A DNA stretch of 64,000 bases, from positions 7,685,501-7,749,500 of the forward strand of contig NC_092602.1 in assembly GCF_047663525.1 (NCBI RefSeq). The letters are read 5' to 3'. This stretch comes from Anas platyrhynchos. Lineage: Eukaryota; Chordata; Aves; Anseriformes; Anatidae. Positions 13,001-25,000 of this stretch are shown here, in pieces. The notes under the pieces are model-generated. The model was not told where the DNA came from and made no database searches. It saw only the letters and a program-made list of their open reading frames with translations. Both the position numbers and the translations under genes were made by a program. Every line of letters begins with the position of its first letter. Position 1 is the stretch's first letter.

Positions 13001-16000
13001 AGTAGCAGCGAGGGGAGAAGAGGTTGTGATAGTCCTTCTCGCAGTAGGGCTGCCCATCCCGCTCAAAGAAGTTCCGTGACCCGATCTCCTCCTGGCAGTG
13101 GGTGCAGACGAAGTGCTCGGGGTGCCAGGTCTTCCCCATGGCTGTAACCACCTGTTGGGAAGACAACTTATGAAGGACACCTCTACCTCGCTCTCCCCTC
13201 GGCCACATGACAAGTTACCAGCTGGAGATCAGCAAGAATGACAAGATCTACTACTCAAGTGAGCCCTGGACTGGGGTAGCATGAAAACTGAATTACCTAT
13301 CATCTCAGGAGAGGGCAGTCCCTCAAGGGCAGGGTAGAGGTCACTGGAGGAGCTTACAGCGTACCTAGCCAGTGGATAAATAGAGTACTTCAGTTTCTCC
13401 AGCATCTCCAGTCCCTTCAGCCTCACGAAAAAGCCCTCCCCGTTACGCCCAGCTGCAGCCCAAGCTTCAGCAGAGGGGTGGCACCTTCGACCCACCTGCC
13501 CAGCGATCGGCTTCTTGCAGGCTCCGCAGACGCCCTTGGCAACGGTCGCTACTCCCAGCTTGTTCAGGTCAGACTGGAGACTTCCCAGCATGGTGTCCAG
13601 CTGGCTGCCAGGTTTGGGGGTTGTGGACGGCGGGGAGCTGCTGCCGGCTTTCCCCTGCGCCATGAACTGCAGGGAAGAGAAAACAGCGGCTGTAAGGCAA
13701 GCGGTGCTGCCCTAGCCTGGAAAAGGGCTGCTGTCGCTGCCAGCGGCTCTTCTGCAGACAGGAGATTGCTAGGAGACAGCTATGCTCGCTGCAGAAGCCG
13801 GTGAGAGCCAGGATTGAGTACACACACAAATTCTGCCCATGCAGAGGCCCTGGGATGTGTAAGAGCAGAGCTGCGAACTAAGGATCTGCCTTTCCTTTGC
13901 TGCACGCAGAGCAGAAGTTACTCGCAGACCCCAAGCAGTCGGTACAGGGCTCTCTAAGCCTCTGCCAAAAATCTCCCTTCACCTCATCAGCTCCTGGCCA
14001 GCTGACAAAGCAGAGACGCCAGCCGAGGGCCTCTTCCCCTTGACCTCTCTCTGCTCCTGCACTGCTGCTCGCTGTCATCCTCTCCGACAGAGACCCCTCT
14101 CCTCCCCAGGCTCCATCTCCCCCTCAGCCAAAGCACCTCTGCTCCTCCCTTCCCCGCGGCCCCGCTCCGTGCTGAGTCTCCCTCGCCCCATCAGGTGGCT
14201 CTCAGCCCACGCCGAAGCCGAGCAAGTGGAAGCAGGAAGGAAACGGTCGGAGTTGGTGTTTACCTACAGAGAGGGCAGTGCCTCCACGGCAGCAGCGTAC
14301 AGCGAACACTGCCACGTCTGTTGGAAATGCACACGGGTTGCTGGGGAAGGGGATCGGGGAAGGGGATCGCCCGACTGGTCTCAGAGGCAGGTTCTGGAGC
14401 TCACAGCACAAGCGGCTCACACCTTCCCAAAGAAGGCCAGGGGGAGAAGCTTTACTTAGGTTTGTAACTTGGGAATCAAGTATGGGTGCTCTTGGGGCAC
14501 CAAAGCCCCCTTTGCAGGCAAACTGCAATAACGAGGTTGAGATTATCTCAGCTGACTGCACTGCGCTGCGATGCCTACTGCCAGGTTTAGAGACTCAGAA
14601 GTCGTCCCTCCCTGAGATGTCAGCCTGGAGCAGGTTTTCTCCTACCAAGAGCACAGATTAAGCACACAGACATCAAATCCATGCCTGCAAACACCCCCCC
14701 AGCCTGCTGCCATTGCAGCCGGGGAGCAGGACACACTGAAGCACCTCAGAGCCTGGCAGAAACCCCCCTCCCAGCCCAGGAGCTCTGCTCCTCATCCTGC
14801 TCGCGCTTGCAGTCAACCAGTTAACTCAGTGGCAAACCCCAGTTTCCACTTGTTTGCACAAAATTTCAGGCCACACACAATTTTAGCTCCCCATTGGAGC
14901 CCAGTGCACGACCTGTCCCCCTCTATTCAGCTATGAGCTCAAGGAGCAGCACACCACACTCCACAAAAAGCATCAGCTCCGCTCCCCACGCTGGGAGCTG
15001 CACGTGCACCCCCAGAAGGGCACACCATGCGGACAGAAAGCAGGTCCTGCCTTCTCAGGGCTGGGGGCACCCAGGGGTGCCGGAGCAGCCAGCAGACTGG
15101 CACTGCCGACGAGGGGAGGAGCGGAGGTCACCTGCAAAGCACAACAGGTCACGATGCAGAGGCTTGATCCCACCATCTCCTCCCCAAACCCACTGGCACT
15201 GGGGACAGCCAGCCACACAGACTAATATAGTAAGACTTGAGATTTTTGGTGTCTTTTTTCATCCCTCTCCCTACTTCAAGGAGAATCACAGCAGGGAGAG
15301 CTGAGCCCTAGCTTCAGAGCCACCTTTTTTATCTCAGCGGGAAATAAAGCCAACGTGATCCCTGCTGCACAAAGTGCAGGCAGGAAGCACACGCACCCCA
15401 GTGATTATTGCAGACGTGCACTGTGCCAGACAGGCAGAGCTGGGATTGATTTGTTACCAACGGCTCTGCTCTCCTACCACACCTCAGCACCAGCCTTTGC
15501 CTCAACATCTACTGAGCCACCAAGCTTGGAGTAGTGGTTGGACTGGACAAGATTGTGCTAAAAAGAAAAAGAAAATAAACAGAAAAGACAAGCCTGCCTG
15601 CATCTGTGGGAAGAAAGCCTCATCTTCAGTCTGACAGCCAACAGAAACAACTGTCTTGGTGCTAGGGGTCCAAGGCTGGGGAGAGGAGCGCCCAGGATCT
15701 TCAGAAGGAGGGGTGCCCCCACCAGAAAGCTCATGATAATCATCAGCAGAAGTCTCCCACTGGAAGAGAGGCTGGGGAGCCAAGCTGAAGGAGGAGGAGG
15801 AGGCCGGAGGAGGAGCAGAGGTAGATGGTGGGTGGGAAGGCTGAGGTGGGAGAGGGAGGAGAGGTGTGGGGCCAGGGACATGAGGGGCAGCAGCGTGAGC
15901 AGGGGCTGTCTTTGCAGCTTCTGTGGAAGGCAGGAGCGGGGGAGAGGCTGAAACAGAGACCGTCCTCCTCGGGGGGTGCGGGGACTCTGGAGGGAAAACC

Positions 16001-19000
16001 ACCTAGAAAGACACGGAGGAAGAAGAGAAGTGAATAAAGCCAAAGAGGAACCAACAAGCACCTCCTGCTCCAGGAAGGCTGGGAGCACGGAGCAGGCGAT
16101 AACCCAGTCTTTACTGCCCGGTGCTCTCCCCCTTCCTCTTCTGAACCTCCTGGGGTTTGCACCCAAGCACGAACAGGACGTCAGCCTCATAACCACGGCC
16201 AAGCACAAGTGGGTAAGAACAGAGGCTGCTGGTTTTTACCTTCTTTGTCTAAGGGGAAAAAGCAGCAAAAAAGCAAGGGGCAAGGAACTAGAAAACTTGT
16301 TTCTCTGCGTCGCTCTGAGGAGGAGCAGCATCTTCCACCCAGAACTTCCTGCAGAGGCAGGAAACAAAGCTTGCCTCTATGCCAGGCCTCCCAGCATGGC
16401 TCCCAGATAATCCCCACGTGGATATTTGATATGCAACAGCAGCAGACCCAAACAGATACCACTACCAGGGCCCTCAGGTACTACTCCAATTCCTAAACAA
16501 GGAGAACTAGGACCCAAGAGCCAATTCCCTTTTCAGGTCAGGCAAGGGGGAGCAGGAAGAGCTAGTTCTTCATTTTGTCTTGCTTAGGACACTCAGAGTG
16601 AACCTGCACCTCCACGCCATGCTGGACAGAGGGGCATGCTGGCATTTCCCAAGACATGCCCCTCCTTTCTACCTTCTCTACTTGCTGTCCACCATTCTGC
16701 TCCTCTCCCTGGGGTGTGGCAGTGATTACGACCCCCTCTGTCAGCCAGTCATCCTGGCTTTTCCACTCCTCCTGTTCCTCCTGCTTGGCGATGCCCAGTC
16801 TGTCCTGCAGCTCCTCAATCAAGCGATCTTGGGACTCTGACTTGTGAAAGATCGCAGGACCTAGCTTACGCCTTGGAGAGAGGTCCCGATTCATGGGATG
16901 CACATTCGAGGTCTCTTTTGTCCTCTTGATTAAAGACTTAATCTAAATGACAAAGGTAACAGTGTCAGCAGAGAAGAGCAAGGTAGGGGCAAGCCTCAAG
17001 ATGCAACAGCACAAACTCAGGCTATTAGTGACAGCTGTGAGCAGAGCAGGAAGAGTGATGACATTTCTTCCACAATGCCAAAACTCCTTTTGGCACAGCC
17101 CAGAACAGTGACTCAGTGCAAGGAAAAACCCCGTAAGGATAATCACTGCAGCCAAAAATAACTATCTAGAAAAGGAAGGGAAAGATTACCCAGCAGGAAG
17201 CCAAGATAGGAGGTGCAGCACGACTGCTCCGCAGAGCATTAAAGAACCCTCAGCATCGCAGGGACACGCAGCAGCCTCTCTGTGTCTGCCCTTTGCAGGG
17301 AGAAGGCTCTGGGTCAGAGATGGCTGGTGCACAGAGCACACTTGCAGGGCTGGAAGGAACACTGACTGGTCTGGCAACAAGACCTAAAAAGGCTCAGCAG
17401 AGCGGAGGAGCTGCCATCCCAAGTCAGGAACAACCTCCAGAGGCACGAAGCAGCCCTTCAACTTTTCAGAGGCCATTTGCCTTGTTCCAATCAGGGAATA
17501 AAACTCCCCTTCACAGGGCAGTCCCTGCAGCCTGCCGTGCTCTGTCCTGCTCACCGGCATGCAGAGGAGGCCACAGGACAGAGCAGGGGACCTGACACAT
17601 CCATGACATGCAGCTGGGCACTGCATGCTGTTAGTGCGGGTGAGCCCAGGCGCTCTCACAGCACACACAAACGTTAGTGAGCTGTCAGCTCAGGCCTGGA
17701 CTCATCCTGCTCCCGCATTCGTGCGGTGCCTGCCTGGCCCGATGCAGAGATCCTCTCAATGGGTGCTTTGGAGACGTGCAGCTGATCCCAGTCGGTTTTC
17801 CAAAGGTTTTCAGGAGGTTGGGGAGCAACCACAGAGCTTGTGAACTGCTCGTTTTCCTGCTCTCCTCTGGCTTTGGTCATGGTAGCAGCTCCTGACTTCC
17901 GAGGAGTTCTCCCTCTGCTCTGCCTCTTCTGGCCCAGATCAGGACAGCCATCTACTTGGATTTCACGTGGAGCTTTTAGCTCCTGTCCTTGCTCCACAAC
18001 AAATCCCAACTGTTTTTTAGTGTCTGGGAAGATGTCCCGCCGATCCAGGGCCATGACAGAAGGTTCACACACAGGACTCAAAACCCTCTCATGCTTTGCA
18101 TGTACTTCTGGCAGATGCTCGGCCAGCTCCAGGGCCCAGAGCTCATCTAAAGCTGTTTCCACACTTTTGCCCTGAGAAGGAAGGGCTGAATTATCCCTGA
18201 ATGCTCCCTGCTGGCCCGGGTCTTTTGCTATCTGCCTGTTCCCTTGACCAGTATTTGAGATCGGGACACTTGAGATTTTGGGGTCTGTTCTCTGCTCCTT
18301 TTTCTCACTCTCTTTTGCCAACTCCAGGCCTTGTGCCTCCACCTCATCAGACCTACACAGAAACTCCATGCTGGAAGCTGGCACGGCCTGGGAAGCCTTT
18401 CTAGATGAGTCAGGCTTTCTGCTCAGCCTAACCAAGCCTGCAGAGGTCAACTGCTCCCCACGAGCAGCAGAAGAGACACGCGGAGGGGGCACAGGGACCG
18501 TTTGTGGCAAAGAAGGCACGCGTGTAGGAGCAGCAGAATGCCCTGAAGCAGGCAGAGCTACAACGTGACTGCCTTCCCCAGCTGAGGGGGCAGATGTTGG
18601 TGCTGCCAAGTCCCCGCTGTGACTCGCAGAAGGGTGTTTGGAAGAGCAAAGCACTGCTAAGCTGTGATGAGAGTCGCTGGAGTCTGCGTCTGCTGAGCTG
18701 GGAACCAGTTCTGGGGAGGGCTCAGAAATCAGAGAGATAGTGGAACTAGTCTGCAAGGAGACAGAAGGAACAAGGAAAAAAAACAAAGACAGAAGAAAGG
18801 GAAAAAATAAGCATGGTATACAGCATTGTAACAACTGGGACCTCTAAATCAAAGAGCCATGTCAGTCCAGAGTCTTACATCAGAGAACGAGGAATGAGAA
18901 CGAGATATCAAAGAGCAGAACTAACGTGACAGCGTGCTGATCTTTGCATGAGATCACAGGATATGAAGCTCTACAGCCATCAAGGTCCTTTTTCTATGCT

Positions 19001-22000
19001 GTCCTCCTAAGCAACACCTCGTGCTCACCTACAGCTGTGATGGGGGCACGCGACAGCTGCCAGGAAGCCAGCAACAAACCCAGGAATGCCTGGACTCTGA
19101 GTAAAGGTCAGATTAGCAATTTACTCATAGCCAACCATGTAGATTTTACCTTTCGAAGCTGAAAAAAGCAATCAATTAATAGAACAAACCCTGACATTCT
19201 TCTTCTTGATACACTAACAGTGTGCTGCAGTTGGTTATGTTCATGCAATGAAAACAAAGCTCCAGGGCAAGCACAGCAAGAACAGATGACATGGGCTTTG
19301 TTCTACCCACATCATTAATCTCACCTTGGACGTGACACACGCTGAATCTCAACAAGCCTGGCAGTCGCTCCATGCCCTTGCAAACTCTGCTTTGATTGTG
19401 GCCTAAGGGGAACAGGCTAATCTAGCCATCTCCACATTTACATGGTAACAAAATCAGTATTAATTTTAATCCAAAATACACTCTAGTAAGAGTGACTGAT
19501 ACCGAGTTTTTGGTTCTCCTTGACTAGAGGGTGTTTTAAAAACAAAAGATTGTGGATGCTCCTTTCCCTGTTTCCAGTGGCTCCTGGCTGAGCTCTAGGA
19601 GACAAGTTGGTATTTCTCCTTTTCCTTACAAAAAGGCAATCAGAACAGCAGGTTAGCCAGGCCAACTTCAGGCCAATGCTGTCCTGCCAGTTTTAAAAAC
19701 CTTGCCTAAGGATTCCCATATCCAACAGCTATGAAGAGCTGCTCTAATTCTTCACCACACTTTCCAAAGAAGCTTTAAGAAGTTCGATGCTCACATTCTA
19801 ACGTAGCAGGGCTTTCTAACCTTTCTAAGCCTGTGCACAGTATCTCAGCCTTTACTTACCTTTCTGGGACACTTGCCATGAATTGACAGCTAAAATTAAC
19901 CAGAACATACACAAAATTTGCCAGAAGGTGGAAAAGACATATACCTTCAGCTGGCCTACGCAGCTACCATCCCAAGGGGTCAGGAGCTGGCAAGCACACA
20001 AATCTGTGAAGTCACAGCAGTAGCGCTACAGGGAGACCGCTTGAAAATTGTGGTAGGGAACCACAATTCATCACAGGTTGTTCCTCCTTTCAGGGAGCAC
20101 AGCAAGATGAGAAGAACTAGCAAGTACACTCCTCAGTTAAAATAACAAGTTAGCCAATATTGCCCTCCTCTGTATTTATACCCCCCAGATATACCCATAA
20201 AAGCAACCATTTTTTATGCTAGGGTTCATATTTACTCATTTCTAGACTTTCTAAAATTAAAGCCGGTCATTTTGACAGCAAGACTGTCATTTTGCTCAGA
20301 AGCAAGTATTTCCAGCCTATTAAAAACACACAAGCTCTAAATTCAGAGCAAGGTTGCACACACAGCAGTTCACGGCTAAAGGCACCTCACCACGCAGCAA
20401 GCAGGCATCGTATTACACAGGAGTGGCAGAGGCTGAAAAACCAAGTGCATTAAGTAATCTCCATGGCCGCTGATGAGCTAGATAACCAAAAATCAAATGG
20501 ATTCTGTAAGCAAAGAGAATGAGCAACTCATTAAAGTGAGAAAAATGATGATAAAATGTATCAGTCTGTTACAGCAGCTTTTACCCTGGGGTATGAGGGA
20601 AATTAAACATCAATGTTGCCACTTCTCCCACCCCCATCTGCTGGAACTTGCAGTTGAACCAGCTCCAACTAATTGCATACTGGACTCGTTTTTTCTGTCC
20701 TATTTCTTGCAGCCCCACACAGGTCTGGCACTCGAACAACAGCCTTTCATCTTGCTCTTTTAGGAAAGACTCCACTTCTCTCCCTTCCATCCTGCCACTG
20801 GAACAGACCACAAGTCCATTTTTACAGACAAGCTAACACCACTAGCTGGCACAAATACGGGAGGTAAAAACAAACAAAAAGGACTGAAGGGAAAATGAAG
20901 CAACAAGGAGAACAGGAAGAAGGAGAGCAGCTGTTAAAAACAGCCATTATATACAGATGAGACTTACAAAAATCCTAACACTGTGTTTATAGAGCTCAAA
21001 TCTTAAAATTTTGCTGCATTTCAGTTTGTTAAAGTCCAACCAGAAACTAAGCCAGGGAGGAGGGCAGCATACAGAAAGCAGCTAGGCTGTCATGCAATTT
21101 TAATGGAGTTACAGAAAGAATCTCAGGCCTTTTTCCCAAGACTGCAAAGCATTTGAACACCCACACTTAGAAACATCCCCTCTTTGTATCTTGCAAAAAA
21201 AAAAAAGTCAATACTGGGCATGGGTATTCCCAGTTGCCAAGAGCTCACCAAGGAGCAAAAGGCTTGTGACAACAACCACGCCCAGAGTTTGTTTCTGAGC
21301 CCTGATAAAAACAGCAGGGGTACGAGGCCCTGGCATTCCCACAGCGTGTAGAAGGAGCAAGGCAAGGTATGCTGCCAGCAGCACAGGTGGGAGCTCTCCA
21401 GCCTCTGAACTGTGCCATTTTGCAAACAGATTGAACAGATAGCCGTGGTTATCCTGCACTCTACCTCAGGACCTAATATGGAGAAAAATAAGCAACAGGA
21501 AGGTGTCAACGTTTGCAGTCGACTAAATACAAACTACACTATGTCCAGAGCAAACAGTGAGTAACTCGTTGATTCTCACTAAATTGTGTACATGAGTCAC
21601 AGACCACAGCCTGAATTAAATCCCAGCAAGTACAGGGCAAGTAAAGTCCCGTGGAGCATACACGCTGCTTGCTGCTGGGTTCTGAGCTCACACGCTTGGT
21701 CAAAACTCCGGGTATTGTAGGGATCTCCATGAAATCCACAGCACACTTTGGAAGTACTCACACGAATGTGGCACAGAGAGAACGACCACCACAAATAACC
21801 ACAAAGCTGTGTCTGAATGTCCTTTTACTTCTCACAAAGTGTTGATCAGCTCTGTCTGCCTCGCACCTAAACTCCTGGTAGGAGGAGATGGAGTGCAGCA
21901 CAGGCAAGAAACACCAAGCACCAGCAGATTCTGCCATGTGAGTAAGGGACTTGCTTAGGATTATAAAGCAAACTTACACGTGCTTGTAAGAAAGGCACAC

Positions 22001-25000
22001 CCAATAATGACAACATACAGAATGTGTTAGGTATTTGCTTCTCCAGCTCTCTCAGAATAAATTCAAGTGAATAATTCAGCAAGGCTTTAAGTGAACCAGC
22101 TGAAGGTAGAAAGCAAGAACATTTTTTGCTATGATTGTGGGTAAATGAAATAGCATGAAAATAAACTCCAGTTAATCACTTAGTGTCAGAATGATAGCAT
22201 ACTTCTATGAATAAGAAATGTCTGCGTTTATAAATCATCCAAAGATGTATGCCAAAAATTTCATCAAGATGACCACAGACAAGTTACTCCCCTGCTCATC
22301 CTATTATGGGATTTTCTATGTGCCACTCACAACTGAAGCACCGGTAGCGGTTCCTTTCCAGTGCAATAGGTTGACTTGTAAACACAATTCTGAACACTGT
22401 TTGCTATCCTCCACTCCCCAAGAAGCTCAGCCTTTAACTCTTTTTTGAGCTGAACAAGTGATACTGTTTTCAGGTGGAAACCTTTGAAGCCTCCAGCTGT
22501 TTGATGCAAAGGCTTTGGTGTTCGTACCACATGCCTTCAAGCCCCTAACACACCTCCTCAGGGAAAGCACATCAGCATAAAAATGCATTCCAGAGGGGGC
22601 CATCCCATAGAACAGGAGAGCCTGGTCTCTGTCAATAAGCAGATGGTGTCCCATGCTCCCCTACTTCTTGTTAAGTTGAAGCACAGCAAAATAATTCACC
22701 CTGCACTGAGCAGTAACTGAGCTCATTATCTTTGCCAAACACGGACAAACTGCAGGATGGAAGGAAAAACAGACCCCAGAACTGCCTTACCCATGCCAGT
22801 GATGAGAATTTATAGAAGTCAAGAACCTACAGCAGCACACAAAGTGCAAATAACCCCAGAGGAACTTTTTCCGAGTAAGGATGAGAGGTAAAGAGGCCAT
22901 TTGGGAGACCAAATAAGGTCAGCAGACGCGGCCAACAGGCAAGAGACTCTGGACATGGGGAGGGACAAGATGAAGTATAAGTTGTGAAGATGGGGCACCT
23001 TAAAGTCGGAGAGGGAGGCCATCAGCTCATCCAGTTCTCGTGTAGCTGAAGAAGCAGATATACGGGTCTGCTGTTGGCTGGCAGTGACACGCTGGGGGCT
23101 GCTCACTTCTCCTTGGCTCACAGTGATTGCAGGGCTGACAAGAAAAAAAAGAAAAAGAGTGCATTTAGGTACAGGGGAGCCCTCCTAGACTGAAAGTCCC
23201 ACTGTTCCCCCAAAACAAGCACAGCACAGCAACTTTCACCAGCACAGCCCCCCCCGGCCAGCCCTCCTCCCAGATCCAACCTCCACGCCACACACAGGTC
23301 TCCTCTCTCTGCCACATCTAACGAGCGAACATGCACATACACCTCAGCCATGAAGGCAGGGACTGTGACCAAACATTTCTTTCACCAGACAGCGGGTATC
23401 TGTGATCAATTATAAACCCAAGTTCAGCATGCTGCTAGTGACATAATGTGTTATTTTTTCCATCCAGGAAGAGATGCAGTAGATAGAAGAGCACCAGCAT
23501 CCTCACATGCCTGTTGAATTTCCCACCCTTCAGACAAATCCCATCTTCTGTCCGTCATTGCCCTATAGCATCTGTCCCTCCCCTACCTCACTACTCCCAC
23601 AAGAGCCCGTCCAGCCCCAGGGAAGCCAGCAGCCCCCAAAGGACCACTTACACTGGACTTGGCACTGAGCTCTCCAGCTCATCCAGCAGGCTCTCCACAC
23701 TGGGACGCACGTCCTCGATCCCACGCCCGCCATTCCGCTTTGGTTTTTCTTTTGTAGGGGGTGCAGCCTTCCCTCCCACAGAGCTGCTGCTCTCTGGGAT
23801 GACATAGTGGGGTCCAGTCACGCCGGGCAGTGATGGGCTTCTGCTGGCCTCGTCTTTAGAAAGGGGGAGCAAAAAAAGAGTAGCTCAGACACATAGGTCC
23901 ATACATACACGCAGATCAGAGGGAAGAGCAATGCGCTGCCCAGAAACCTTGTGGAACTTCCATCTCTGAGGATATTCAACACTTAAATGCACAAGGACTT
24001 GAGCAGCATAATCTAACTTTGAAAGTGTGCAGTTAGAGCCAATTTTAAAATTGGAACCAAGTTTGAGTATGGTGCTGGACCTCAAGAGATCCCACCCATG
24101 CTAAATGAGTCTTCGACTGGGGCTTGGGGGCATCTCCCTCAGAAGGGATGTTGGAAGGAGAAAGTAGGCTATTACTTTGGGAAGCAAACTATCTACTAAT
24201 ACCAAACGTCTTCCTACTCCTTACCTGCTGGGAAGCCACTTGGGGGATTATGTTGAACAGCATTCAGTTCCAGGAGAAGCCTGTCCAGTTCTGAGAGGTT
24301 GCTGCCCAGAGAGGTGCTGGTCATGGTGGGAGATGGTTCTGCAGACTTCTGCTTGTTTGGGAAACTAAAAATAAAAGAGAAGCACAAAACTTCTACTTCA
24401 AGATACAGCAGAAGAATGGAGGGAAATCTGTGTTAGGTTGGTAGAGTTTACACATGTATTGTGTAATTTTCAAACTGGGGCTTTTAGACCAGTGGGGAAA
24501 GATGACGCATGCTTTGTGAAGTGACCATCAACAGAGCTGCTGCTTAGCCACAGCTTCAGTTTGCTCAGCCACGTCTTCATTTGTCAGTTACAAAGAAACA
24601 GCACTGATAGACAGGGGCTTGGATTTTCAGGACCGCGTGCTGCACAGCCCTGTAGCAAAGAGTTAACTGTCTGCAGATCCAAGATGCACAGAACAGCAGC
24701 AGAACCATTAGCTGGCATACGGGAAAATTACTTGTTTCTGCTGACATCACAGCGAGCAGCAAATAACTCCTCTGAAACAAGGGGATGCAGGGCCAGCACA
24801 GACTGGAGAGGAGGCAAAGTACAAATCTCAAGCTAGCAACAAAAAGCCAAAAGTGGCAGGTTACGTGGCAACCTTTTGCAGCACACAAGGTCTCTTTTCA
24901 AGTCCTCAAACCTTTAATTGGGGGAATTGTAACCAATTTATAAGGAAGTAATTTGAAAGCATTTTCCACCACGTTAAACACAGGCCTTTAAAGTTTACCT

